Assembly: GCA_035548175.1 (NCBI GenBank)
Contig: DASZTO010000015.1
Coordinates: forward strand, 1 to 64,000
DNA: 64,000 nucleotides
Source of the DNA: CALCHA01 sp035548175
Lineage (GTDB): Bacteria; Planctomycetota; Phycisphaerae; WQYP01
Direction of reading: 5' to 3'
A program made the position numbers and the translations under genes. Shown piece after piece: positions 8,243 through 16,215 of the stretch (positions are counted from its first letter, which is position 1; each line of letters opens with the position of its first letter). The notes below the pieces were generated by a model, which saw only the letters and a list, made by a program, of their open reading frames with translations, was not told the DNA's origin and did no database searches.

Positions 8243-8455
8243 TTACTTCTGAGGCGTGGGCTGGGTGGCTGGGGGCGGCAGATCGGCTCCGAGGCCCGGG
8301 GGCAGCTGCTCGGGGCTATCGGGGGGCCGATTAGCGCGGCTGCGTTCGATGTCATGCTGGGCGTCGTTGGGTTCGCCGAAGAAATCGGCGCTGCAGGCGG
8401 CGAGCAAAGCGCTCGCACAGACGATCAGCACCAGCACCCCTAGCCACTTGCTCAC
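8243..8455 (-). CDS. Small lipoprotein between ilvB and ilvN
   Basis: A 70-residue protein with a hydrophobic signal and lipobox (ALLAAC) followed by about 50 polar, proline-rich residues. It starts with GTG after a good ribosome site (AGGAGAGCGCT). No family is recognised. It lies between the two acetolactate synthase genes on the same strand, so it is probably cotranscribed, although a secreted lipoprotein has no evident part in amino acid synthesis. Confidence 0.7.
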   Translation of the reverse strand: MSKWLGVLVLIVCASALLAACSADFFGEPNDAQHDIERSRANRPPDSPEQLPPGLGADLPPPATQPTPQK

Positions 8456-8511
8456 AGCGCTCTCCTGAAAAGAAGGTGGTTGACGTTGACGTTTTATGCG
8501 GAAGGCGGCGG

Positions 8512-10437
8512 TTACGCCAGGGTGCCCAGCTCGCGCGCGGAGTTGGGCGGAGCGGCCTGCGAGGCGGCGGCGGCCTGTCCAACGACGCCGAGTTCCATCT
8601 CGTGGAGCGCCTTGCCGCTGGCGACCATGGGATAGACGTGCTCGTTTTTTTCGCAGAGGAAGTCCACGACGCAGGGGCCGGGATGGGCGATCATTTCGGC
8701 GACGACGCGGTCGAGGTCTTCCTTCTTATCGCAGCGGAGGCCCTTGACGCCGAAGCCCTCGGCGAGCTTGGCGAAATCGGGGTTGGCCATCTTGGTGTAG
8801 CTGAGGCGTCCCTTGTAAAAGAGCTCCTGCCACTGCTTGACCATGCCCTGGAAGTTGTTGTTGAGGATGGCGATTTTGACGGGGATTTTGTATTCGGCGG
8901 CGGTGGCGAGTTCCTGGGGGAACATGATGAAGGAGGCGTCGCCGTCGATGTCGATGACGAGTTCGCCGGGGCGGCCGACCTGTGCGCCGATGGCGGCGGG
9001 GACGCCGTAGCCCATGGTGCCAAGACCGCCCGAGGAGATCATGCTGCGGGGCTGGCTCCAGCGGATGAACTGGGCGGCCCACATCTGATGCTGTCCGACG
9101 CCGGTGGCGAAAACCGCGTTGCCTTGCGTGGCTTTGTTGATGGCCTCGATGATGGCCTGGGGCTTGATGTTGGCGGTGTCGTCGCGATAGGTGAAGGGAT
9201 ACTTTTTCTTCCATGCGTCGATCTGATCGAACCACTCTTTGCGGTCCACGTGCTGGACGTGCTCGATGATGTCGCGCAGGCAGAGGCGGGCGTCGCCGAC
9301 GACGGGCACATCGACCTTCACGTTTTTAGAGATGGAGGAGGGGTCGATGTCGACGTGGATGATTTTGGCCTTGGGGGCGAAGAACTTGAGGTTGCCGGTG
9401 ACGCGGTCGTCGAAGCGGGCGCCGACGGCGATGAGGCAATCGGATTCCTGGACGGCGTAGTTGGCGTAGGCGGAGCCGTGCATGCCGAGCATGTGGAGGC
9501 TGCGCGGGCTGTGTTCATCGTAGGTACCGAGGCCCAGGAGGGTGGTGGTGCAGGGGAGGTTGGCCTTATCGGCGAGGGCGCGAACTTCCTTCCAGGCGTT
9601 GGCGAGCACCGCGCCGCCGCCGACGTAGAGGACGGGGCGCTTGGAGTTGTTGATGGCGTCGGCGGCGGCCCTGGTCATTTTTGAATGGCCCAGGACGCGC
9701 GGCTTGTAGCCGGGGAGGTAGGGGGTGTCGTCGATGGCTTCGGTGATGGTGGAGGTGGTGACGTCGACGGGCAGGTCGACGAGCACGGGGCCGGGGCGTC
9801 CGGTGGTGGCGACGAGGAAGGCCTCGTTGATGATGCGGGGGAGGTCCTTGACGGACTTGACGAGGTAGGCGCGTTTGGTGACAGGGCGGACGATGCCGGT
9901 GACGTCGGCTTCCTGGAAGGCGTCGTTGCCGATCATGTAGGTGCGCACCTGGCCGGAGAACACGATCATGGGGATCGAGTCCATGTAGGCGGTGGCGAGG
10001 GGGGTGACGGTGTTGGTGGCGCCGGGACCGGAGGTGACGATGACGACGCCGGGTTTGCCGGTGGCGCGGGCGTAGCCGTCGGCCATGTGGCCGGCGCCCT
10101 GTTCGTGGCGAACGAGGATGAAGTTGATCTTGGCGTCATAGAGGGCGTCGAAGGTGGGGAGGATGGCGCCGCCGGGGTAGCCGAAGGCGTCGGTGACGCC
10201 GTGCTCGGCGAGCATTTTCAGAAGGATTTGGGAGCCTGTGAGGCCGACGTAGCGGGAGGAGAGGCCTGGGGTGGCGCCGAGGATGGGCAGGCCGTTGGCG
10301 TCGACTTTTTTGTCGAGTACCTGGAGGTCGGCGACCTGGTCTGTGCGCACGGCGGAGAATTTGTCGGATTTGGAATTGGATTGGCCGGCAGGCGTGCTCG
10401 CCCGGGCCCCGGTAGGGGGGGTGTTCAGCGTGGTCAT
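8512..10437 (-). CDS. ilvB: Acetolactate synthase large (catalytic) subunit
   Basis: Thiamine-diphosphate enzyme that joins two pyruvates, or pyruvate and 2-oxobutyrate, in valine, leucine and isoleucine synthesis. Visible signatures are the N-terminal Glu region (FGYPGGAILPTFDAL, RHEQGAGHMADGYARA), TSGPGATNTVTPLATAYMDS, the central FAD/nucleotide domain (VGARFDDRVTGN) and the ThDP motif from DIDGDASF to NNNFQGMV. At 641 residues it has about 60 extra N-terminal residues compared with most bacterial enzymes. ATG 10437 is chosen because GAGAGGAC lies just upstream. Confidence 0.95.
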   Translation of the reverse strand: MTTLNTPPTGARASTPAGQSNSKSDKFSAVRTDQVADLQVLDKKVDANGLPILGATPGLSSRYVGLTGSQILLKMLAEHGVTDAFGYPGGAILPTFDALYDAKINFILVRHEQGAGHMADGYARATGKPGVVIVTSGPGATNTVTPLATAYMDSIPMIVFSGQVRTYMIGNDAFQEADVTGIVRPVTKRAYLVKSVKDLPRIINEAFLVATTGRPGPVLVDLPVDVTTSTITEAIDDTPYLPGYKPRVLGHSKMTRAAADAINNSKRPVLYVGGGAVLANAWKEVRALADKANLPCTTTLLGLGTYDEHSPRSLHMLGMHGSAYANYAVQESDCLIAVGARFDDRVTGNLKFFAPKAKIIHVDIDPSSISKNVKVDVPVVGDARLCLRDIIEHVQHVDRKEWFDQIDAWKKKYPFTYRDDTANIKPQAIIEAINKATQGNAVFATGVGQHQMWAAQFIRWSQPRSMISSGGLGTMGYGVPAAIGAQVGRPGELVIDIDGDASFIMFPQELATAAEYKIPVKIAILNNNFQGMVKQWQELFYKGRLSYTKMANPDFAKLAEGFGVKGLRCDKKEDLDRVVAEMIAHPGPCVVDFLCEKNEHVYPMVASGKALHEMELGVVGQAAAASQAAPPNSARELGTLA

Positions 10438-10646
10438 CGCTGTCCTCTCGATTGTCGGCTGCGTCCGGTGGGGGTAGCGTGGCGTCCGGAACATCCGGAT
10501 AACACCCGCATCCCATCGCGCCGCCGATGTGTGCGAAAGTCGCTCCGCCCGATCGGCTGAGGGGCCGTGCGGGAAGAGGCATCAGCATACCGGGGTGTAT
10601 CGGTTGAAAGCAACCTGGTGCTTGCCCGGGGTGTTGGGGAGGTTTT

Positions 10647-10759
10647 GGGTGTAGTTCATATTCCGGGTAGCACTCCACCATGGAGGCATTCCCCCCTCCC
10701 CCCTAACGCTCCCTCACGGTCGCGTCTCGGAGGTTTTACCCGGATCGAGAACTACACCC
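10647..10759. repeat. MITE-like element with 23-nt imperfect inverted ends
   Basis: Left arm 10647-10669 and right arm 10737-10759 match in inverted orientation at 19 of 23 positions, sharing TACCCGGA and GAACTACACCC. The 67-base centre contains a 30-nt sequence (ACGCTCCCTCACGGTCGCG and onward, 10706-10735) that recurs at 31356-31385. It lies in the 10438-10785 gap between ilvB and the tRNA promoter; I see no gene there. Confidence 0.6.
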
Positions 10760-10785
10760 GAGGTTTTTGCGGCGCGTGGGTCGGC

Positions 10786-10813
10786 TTGCGAAGAGGTGGG
10801 AAAGGCCTACAAT
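10786..10813 (+). promoter_or_regulatory. tRNA-Lys promoter
   Basis: TTGCGA (10786-10791), a 16-base spacer and TACAAT (10808-10813) lie 28 bases upstream of the tRNA. Confidence 0.6.
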
Positions 10814-10841
10814 AAGGCGCTTTCCGCCGCGAGGGCGGGTC

Positions 10842-10914
10842 GACAGCGTAGCTCAGTCGGTAGAGCAACAGACTTTTAATCTGTGGGTCCTGGGTTCGAT
10901 CCCCAGCGCTGTCA
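10842..10914 (+). tRNA. tRNA-Lys (anticodon TTT)
   Basis: A complete cloverleaf: acceptor stem GACAGCG/CGCTGTC, D arm GCTC...GAGC, anticodon arm ACAGA-CTTTTAA-TCTGT with anticodon TTT, and T arm CTGGG-TTCGATC-CCCAG. The discriminator base is A and no CCA is encoded. It is 73 nt long. Confidence 0.97.
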
Positions 10915-11252
10915 GTGGGGTGGGGGGGGCGGTGGGGGGGCTTAGTGGGGCGGGGGAAAGAAGTTGGGTGCGGGGCGTGGCACTGGGGGGGGGCGAGTGG
11001 TTATACTTGCGGCTCTGTAAACGTCTGATTATCGGCCCTGGCGCAGGCCGGCGGAGGCTGATTTCCGGCGGCGGTTTTGTGTGGCGGTTGCCTACAAGTG
11101 TCGGGTAGGCAAGCGGTTGCACCGGAGCGTTGCCGGGATGATGGAGGCCCCTGGTCTGCGGGGGTGGATTCCCCGGGATTTCGTATGTCGGGAGTCCGGG
11201 CGATCGTGCCGATAAACCCTGTTCCTGCTCCGCATTTTTATGGGAGAAGCCC
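10915..11252 (+). promoter_or_regulatory. Leader region of the membrane-fusion genes with hairpin
   Basis: This 338-base gap has no gene. It holds a TATACT box at 11002-11007 and a perfect 8-bp hairpin TTGCCTAC/GTAGGCAA at 11088-11112 inside the presumed leader of the next gene. I could not match it to a known riboswitch class. Confidence 0.35.
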
Positions 11253-12128
11253 ATGCGTGGAATGAAGCTGAGTCTGGCGGTTCTGGCGGTGGCGGCGTGG
11301 ACGGGGGTCGGCATCGCGCGGGGGCAGATGGATGCGCAGCTGGGGGCGCCGGCGCCGCTGCCGATGGCCGGGGCGTCGGGACCGCACGGGATCGTGGCGA
11401 TCACCAAGCCCAGCCAGAGCGTGACGCTGAGCTTTGCCAAGCCGGGGCTGGTGGCCAAGGTGCTGGTGCACAAGGGCGACCAGGTGGCGGCGGGGCAGGT
11501 GGTGGCGCAGGAGGACGATACGGAAGAGCAGGCGGCGTACGATGTGGCCGAGGGCGAAGCGGAAGACACGACGCGCGTGCAGGCGCAAGAGGCGATCCGC
11601 GACGAAAAGCAGAAGGCGTATCAGCGGAAGCTCCAGTCGGGCGTCGCCAACCAGACGGAGCTGGATGAGGCGGAGCTGGACTTCGAGGTGGGCAAGGCGA
11701 ATGTGGCCCTGTCGAAGTTCGAGCAGACGCAATCCGTGAGAAAGGCCAAGCAGGCGTTGGCGGCGCTGGAGAAGACAAAGCTGCGTGCGCCGATCAGCGG
11801 GGTGGTGGAAGACACGATGATCCACGAGGGGGAGACGGCGGACGCCTCGAACGCGAAGGTGATGAAGGTGGTGAACATCGATCCGTTGTGGGTGGATGTG
11901 CCGGTGCCTTTCCAGACGGCGCGGGGGCTGCGGAAGGATGATGCGGCGAAGGTGACATTTTCGGATGGCACGGTGCGGGAGGGGAAGGTGATCAACGTCC
12001 ATGAGGTGGCGGATCCGGGCAGCAACACGCTGACGGTGACCGTCGAGGTGGCCAATTCGCAGCGCACCCCGGCGGGCGAACAGGTGCAGGTGGCGTTTCC
12101 GGGAGCGAAGGTGGCGGCGCGGGAGTAG
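11253..12128 (+). CDS. Efflux-type periplasmic adaptor (HlyD/RND membrane fusion protein)
   Basis: A 291-residue secreted adaptor with an N-terminal signal, a biotinyl-lipoyl-like half motif (GLVAKVLVHKGDQVAAGQVV), a helical hairpin of about 80 residues, the second lipoyl half (LRAPISGVVEDTMIHEGETA) and a beta-barrel domain (VNIDPLWVDVPVP). Such proteins bridge an inner-membrane pump to the outer membrane. No pump or outer-membrane channel gene is adjacent; the next gene is a second adaptor with a GAF domain. ATG 11253 follows GGGAGAAGCCC. Confidence 0.88.
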   Translation: MRGMKLSLAVLAVAAWTGVGIARGQMDAQLGAPAPLPMAGASGPHGIVAITKPSQSVTLSFAKPGLVAKVLVHKGDQVAAGQVVAQEDDTEEQAAYDVAEGEAEDTTRVQAQEAIRDEKQKAYQRKLQSGVANQTELDEAELDFEVGKANVALSKFEQTQSVRKAKQALAALEKTKLRAPISGVVEDTMIHEGETADASNAKVMKVVNIDPLWVDVPVPFQTARGLRKDDAAKVTFSDGTVREGKVINVHEVADPGSNTLTVTVEVANSQRTPAGEQVQVAFPGAKVAARE

Positions 12129-12140
12129 GGGGGAGAGGAG

Positions 12141-12189
12141 AGACGAAAGACGAGAGACGAGAGACGAGAGACGAAAGACGAAAGACGAA
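12141..12189. repeat. Seven-unit heptanucleotide tandem repeat AGACGAA/G
   Basis: Seven perfect-phase units (AGACGAA or AGACGAG) lie between the two adaptor genes. The same unit in the other orientation occurs at 233-260. Changes in copy number would alter the spacing between the genes. Confidence 0.85.
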
Positions 12190-12231
12190 AGTGGAGGGGG
12201 GGAGGGCGGGCTTGCAAAGGGTGATGTGCGT

Positions 12232-13812
12232 ATGACGATGTTCACGACGTCGATGGGATCCGGCCGGTCGCAGGTGCTGGTGGACGAGCAGCAGTTGGCG
12301 CAGCTGCGAGCGGAGCTGGCGCGGCGCGGCGGGGAGCTGGAGCGGCTCAAGGCGGCGATGGAGGTGCTGGCGGCGATCAACGCGCCGGCGCGGTTCATGG
12401 CGTCGGCGATGGCCCTGTGCAACGAGATGGCCAGCCGGTGGAAGGCGGAGCGGGTGGGCATCGGCTTCCTGCGCGGGCGGTACGTGCGGCTGCAGGCGCT
12501 GAGCCACACGGAGAAGATCACGCGCCACATGGCGATCGTGCAGGCGATCGAGGCGGCGATGGAGGAGTGCCTCGACCAGGACGTGGAAGTGATGGTGCCT
12601 CCGCCGAAGGATGCGGGGTTTGTGTATCGCGCGGCGGAGCAGCTGGCGACCAAGCACGGGCCGAACACGGTATGCAGTTTTCCGCTGCGGCGCGGGGGCG
12701 GATCGGCGGAGGGCGGGAACGTGGTGGCGGTGCTGACGATCGAGCGCACGGCCGAAGCGCCCTTCACGATCGATGAGGTGGAGACGCTGCGGTTGACGTG
12801 CGACCTGTTCACGGCGCGGCTGGCGGATCTGTACGAGCATGACCGGTGGATCGGGGTGAAGGCGGCCAAGGCGCTGCGGCGCGGGTTCGCCTGGGGCGTC
12901 GGGGCGAAGCACACGTGGGCGAAGGTGGCGGCGATCGCGGTGCTCGGCGTCACCTGCTTTGCGGTGTTCTGCAAGGGGACGAACCGGGTGGAATCGCAGT
13001 TCGTGCTGGAGGCGTCGGAGAAGCAGATCGTTCCCGCGCCCTTCCAGGGGTTCATCAAGACGGTGAACGCGAACGTCGGCGACCTGGTGATGACCGAGGG
13101 GACGGCGGCGAAGTTCAGTGCGCTGGCGGATGATTGCACGCTGGCGGCGATGCTGCCGGCGCATCGTCCGGCGACGGTGATGGCGACGCTGAACACGGCG
13201 GAGATATCTCGCCGGCTGGCCAAGGCGCAGGCGGATTACAACGCGGCGGAGACCCAGGCCAGAGTGTACCTTGCGACCGGAATGCAGAATCCGGGGGAGT
13301 CGATGGAGGGGCAGGCGACGGCGGCGCGGGCGCAGGCGGCGGGCGCGCAGGCGGAGATTGACCTTTATCAATGGCAGATCGATCAGGCGACCATCAAGGC
13401 GCCCCTCGATGGGGTGATTTTGAGCGGCGACCTGCGGCAGAAAATCGGCGCGCCGGTGAAGGAGGGCGATGAGCTGTACCAGGTGGGCGAACTGGCGAAG
13501 CTGCGGGCGGAATTGTCCGTTCCGGAGGACCAGGTGACGGACATTCGCGTGGGGTATCGGGGGCAGCTGGCGTCATCGAGTTACCCGGACCAGAAGCTGT
13601 GGTTCACGGTGGACCGGATCAATCCGATCGCGACGGTTTCGGGCACGAGCAACGTGTTCAAGGTGCGGGTGGTGCTGGATCCGACGGAGCTCAAGCCGTG
13701 GATGAAGCCGGGCATGGAGGGGATTGCGAAGGTGAACGTGGGGACGGCGCGGTATATCTGGCTGTGGACGCATCGGCCGATCGACTGGGTGCGGATGAAG
13801 TTGTGGCTGTAA
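12232..13812 (+). CDS. GAF-domain membrane protein fused to an HlyD-type adaptor
   Basis: About 526 residues in four parts: a short coiled coil (residues 20-45), a GAF-like sensor domain (about 50-205, with GFLRGRYVRLQALSH and NVVAVLTIERT), one transmembrane helix (about 225-245, KVAAIAVLGVTCFAVF) and a periplasmic HlyD-like part with two lipoyl halves around a helical hairpin (IVPAPFQGFIKTVNANVGDL and IKAPLDGVILSGDL). This links a cytoplasmic ligand- or redox-sensing domain to a secretion adaptor. The start is ATG 12232 or the GTG at 12226. It is probably cotranscribed with the preceding adaptor across the heptamer array. Confidence 0.85.
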   Translation: MTMFTTSMGSGRSQVLVDEQQLAQLRAELARRGGELERLKAAMEVLAAINAPARFMASAMALCNEMASRWKAERVGIGFLRGRYVRLQALSHTEKITRHMAIVQAIEAAMEECLDQDVEVMVPPPKDAGFVYRAAEQLATKHGPNTVCSFPLRRGGGSAEGGNVVAVLTIERTAEAPFTIDEVETLRLTCDLFTARLADLYEHDRWIGVKAAKALRRGFAWGVGAKHTWAKVAAIAVLGVTCFAVFCKGTNRVESQFVLEASEKQIVPAPFQGFIKTVNANVGDLVMTEGTAAKFSALADDCTLAAMLPAHRPATVMATLNTAEISRRLAKAQADYNAAETQARVYLATGMQNPGESMEGQATAARAQAAGAQAEIDLYQWQIDQATIKAPLDGVILSGDLRQKIGAPVKEGDELYQVGELAKLRAELSVPEDQVTDIRVGYRGQLASSSYPDQKLWFTVDRINPIATVSGTSNVFKVRVVLDPTELKPWMKPGMEGIAKVNVGTARYIWLWTHRPIDWVRMKLWL

Positions 13813-13945
13813 CGGAGATTGCGGCGCCGGTGGAGTGACCCTAAAGTAGGGGCCCCGTCGGTCCGACAGAGAGATGGCGGCGCCATCCGGGAACGTCTCG
13901 GCGCGGCGAATGGAAAACGGTTCATCGATTCAGGAGAGAAAGCCC

Positions 13946-14260
13946 ATGGCGATTTTCGACAACTATGCCCCGGTGGTGATCCAGGCGCTGCAGACGCGCG
14001 GGCTTTCGGGGGATTGCCCGATGTGCAAGAAGAACCAGTGGGTGGTGCACGAAGTGCCGGTGAGCGTGCCGGTGTATGAGACCAGCGGCCAGGTGAAGTT
14101 TCCGGGCACGAGCATGCCGATGGCGGCGATGATCTGCCGGAACTGCGGATTTTCGAGCTTCCACTCGCTGGGCGCGCTGGGGCTGATCAACCAGAACCAG
14201 GCGGCGCAGGGCCAGCAGAGCCCGCAGGGGACTCCGGTGGAAACGCCGGCCGCGCAGTAA
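13946..14260 (+). CDS. Small zinc-ribbon protein, unknown function
   Basis: 104 residues with two cysteine pairs (CPMCKKN near the N-terminus and CRNCGFSSFHS in the middle) that make one zinc ribbon, flanking a beta-rich segment, and a Gln/Pro-rich tail. ATG 13946 follows a strong ribosome site (AGGAGAG); the open frame extends further upstream but the sequence before this ATG is not protein-like. No function can be assigned. A Rho-independent terminator follows. Confidence 0.75.
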   Translation: MAIFDNYAPVVIQALQTRGLSGDCPMCKKNQWVVHEVPVSVPVYETSGQVKFPGTSMPMAAMICRNCGFSSFHSLGALGLINQNQAAQGQQSPQGTPVETPAAQ

Positions 14261-14309
14261 GCGGAAATTGGTAATCGGTCATTGGGATTTTGCGTCCCCG
14301 CGATCAAAG

Positions 14310-14341
14310 GCGCGCGCTGCTAGGCGGCGGGCGCTTTTTTT
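14310..14341 (+). terminator. Rho-independent terminator
   Basis: An 11-bp stem (GCGCGCGCTGC with GCGGCGGGCGC, one mismatch and one G-T pair) with a three-base loop, followed by seven T residues. It ends the zinc-ribbon gene transcript. Confidence 0.8.
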
Positions 14342-14367
14342 ATTTTTGCGAGAGGCGGGGGCGGGCG

Positions 14368-14907
14368 TCAATCGGGGTTGTCGGTGGGTTTGTGGGCGAA
14401 GGGTCCGAGCTTGTGCTTGCGGTAGTGGAGGAGTTTCTGGATGACGGACTGGGGGAGGATCTGGTTGAGGGCGCGGGGGTTTCCGCCGAGGGTGACGATT
14501 TGCTTGATGAGGCTGGAGGAGGTGAAGCCGAACTGCTCGTCGGTCATGATGAAAACGGTTTCGACGCCGGCGACTTTTCGGTTGGTCAGGGCGATGCGGA
14601 ATTCGTAGTCGAGGTCGGCGAGGTTGCGCAGCCCGCGCAAGATGGCGGAGGCGTTGCGTCGTTTGACCAGCTCGACGGTAAGGCCTTCGTAAGCTTCGAC
14701 GGAGACGTTGGGAAATTTGCGCGTGGCCCGGTTGAGGAGGGTCAGCCGCTCTTCGAGGGCAAAGAGGCGATCTTTTTCCGGGTTCACGCCAATGGCGACG
14801 ATCAGGCGGTCGAAGAGCTTGCGGCCGCGGTCGATGATGTCGAGGTGGCCGAGGGTGAGCGGGTCGAAAGTACCGGGAAAAATGGCGATTTTAGCGGTCG
14901 TTGGCAA
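14368..14907 (-). CDS. coaD: Phosphopantetheine adenylyltransferase
   Basis: 179-residue enzyme that makes dephospho-CoA from 4'-phosphopantetheine and ATP. It has the family start KIAIFPGTFDP, the nucleotidyltransferase TxGH motif (TLGH), RGLRNLADLDYEF and the C-terminal SSSLIKQI. The start is TTG 14907, with GGAGAG six bases upstream; no ATG lies before the conserved N-terminus. The upstream frame stays open far beyond this only because the antisense DNA of the acidic-protein gene is stop-poor. Confidence 0.94.
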   Translation of the reverse strand: MPTTAKIAIFPGTFDPLTLGHLDIIDRGRKLFDRLIVAIGVNPEKDRLFALEERLTLLNRATRKFPNVSVEAYEGLTVELVKRRNASAILRGLRNLADLDYEFRIALTNRKVAGVETVFIMTDEQFGFTSSSLIKQIVTLGGNPRALNQILPQSVIQKLLHYRKHKLGPFAHKPTDNPD

Positions 14908-14949
14908 GGCGCTCTCCGGAAGGAAGAAGCGGGGCGAAGTGCAGGCAAG

Positions 14950-14979
14950 AGTGTAGAGGGGGGCGGATGGGAGGAGCAA
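14950..14979 (-). promoter_or_regulatory. Likely coaD promoter
   Basis: On the minus strand TTGCTC and TACACT are separated by 18 bases, giving a leader of about 36 bases before the TTG start. Confidence 0.45.
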
Positions 14980-15138
14980 GACGCAAGAAGGAAGAATTTG
15001 CGAAAGAGCGGATTGACTTGGGAGCAGAAGCGCGTAATGTACCGGCGTCCGCGGCGGCACGCGGGGGAGGGTCAGGAATCCGAGCCGTGCGTGAGTTGTG
15101 AAGGCGGCGGGGAAGCCGTCGACTATCAGGAGAGGCGT

Positions 15139-15543
15139 ATGCTGACGGAAATCGGGTTGGGCCTGTCGTGCCGGAGAGACGTGCTGCGGGTGGGGGAAAA
15201 GGCGGAGGATGGTGGAGCGGGGGCGCGGATAGTGGCGGCGGCGGGGGTGGAGGAAACGGTATGCCGGCTGCGGCCGGCGGGCGAGGGACGGCTGGTGCCG
15301 GTAACCGACGGCGAAGTGGCGGAGCTGGTTCTGGCCAAGCGCAAAAAGGACGTTGAGGAGGAGGAGGAAATGGACGATGAGGAGGAGGAAGAAGAGGACG
15401 ACCTCGAAGAAGACGAGGACGAAGACTTCGACGAAGACGATGAAGATGAGGATGAAGACGAATTCGAAGAAGAGTTCGAAGATGACGAACTCGACGACGA
15501 TGACGACGACAACATCTTCTACGACGACGACGATGACGAATAA
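15139..15543 (+). CDS. Hyperacidic protein with Asp/Glu tail
   Basis: 134 residues. The first 70 form a possible small beta domain of unknown type (starting MLTEIGLGLSCRRDV). From about residue 71 to the end almost every residue is Asp or Glu, ending in NIFYDDDDDE. A good ribosome site (AGGAGAGG) precedes ATG 15139, which supports a real gene although the tail is low complexity. The tail could bind basic proteins or divalent cations, but nothing else supports a function. The next gene starts 49 bases downstream and is rich in Arg, so the pair is charge-complementary. Confidence 0.7.
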   Translation: MLTEIGLGLSCRRDVLRVGEKAEDGGAGARIVAAAGVEETVCRLRPAGEGRLVPVTDGEVAELVLAKRKKDVEEEEEMDDEEEEEEDDLEEDEDEDFDEDDEDEDEDEFEEEFEDDELDDDDDDNIFYDDDDDE

Positions 15544-15592
15544 CAGATGACCGCGGCAGGTCCTCGTGGCTGCGGTCGACGAGGACCGCACC

Positions 15593-16138
15593 ATGAGCCA
15601 GAGCAGCACGGCCCCCAAGAGCAAGAAAGAACCAACCGCCAGCACGACGCCCGTCGCCGGGGAACCGGAGCAGACGGGCGTTCTCGTTGCGCCCCGGGAT
15701 GCGGAAACCGATGCCGCGCCGGCGCCGGGGGCGACGGAACGGCGCAGCGGCAAGCAGGACGCGTGCGGAACGGGATGCGGCCAGGGATGCGGCGGCAAAT
15801 GCGGCGAGACGGATCGCCGGAAGGCGGTGGTCGATCGGCGCACGGGGCTGGATCGGCGGCTGGTGGATCTGGGCTCGCCGACGGGACTGGAGCGGCGGCG
15901 GGGTCCGGGACGGCGCCGGTCGGACGATCGGCGCAGCGCGGAGGAAGGGGAGATGACCGATGAGCAGTTTGAATTCGTGATGGCGATCGACACCTACAAG
16001 CGGTTGAACAACCGGCCGTTCCCGACGTGGACGGAAGTGCTGGAGGTGGTGAAGCAGTTGGGATATCGGAAGGTGGCGGCGTGCTCGATCAAGCTGCCCA
16101 ACGCGAACGGGCGGGCGGTGGAAGAGGGAACGAATTAG
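15593..16138 (+). CDS. Cys-cluster protein with conserved C-terminal helical domain
   Basis: About 181 residues: a disordered Ser/Thr/Pro-rich N-terminus, a glycine-cysteine cluster (CGTGCGQGCGGKC), an arginine-rich stretch (DRRTGLDRR, RRRGPGRRRSDDRR), and a C-terminal domain of about 55 residues (EFVMAIDTYKRLNNRPFPTW, then VLEVVKQLGYRKV) that I associate with uncharacterised planctomycete proteins. The four close cysteines could bind a metal. The start is ATG 15593 with GAGGA upstream. Confidence 0.65.
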   Translation: MSQSSTAPKSKKEPTASTTPVAGEPEQTGVLVAPRDAETDAAPAPGATERRSGKQDACGTGCGQGCGGKCGETDRRKAVVDRRTGLDRRLVDLGSPTGLERRRGPGRRRSDDRRSAEEGEMTDEQFEFVMAIDTYKRLNNRPFPTWTEVLEVVKQLGYRKVAACSIKLPNANGRAVEEGTN

Positions 16139-16215
16139 CCGGCGGGGCGAGGGCGGGACGAGAATAGACTGGGATGGAGAGAGTGATGCCGCCGGCGCAA
16201 CGTCGCGCGGCATCT

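Noticed and set aside
11088..11112. Riboswitch in the leader of the adaptor genes
   Set aside because: Only one hairpin is convincing and no known aptamer consensus (such as the B12 box) could be found, so I list it only as a hairpin.
14368..15993. coaD as a 541-residue fusion protein
   Set aside because: The upstream part is the reverse complement of the Asp/Glu-coding repeat, giving poly-Val/Ile/Phe. A TTG start with a good ribosome site gives a normal-length CoaD.
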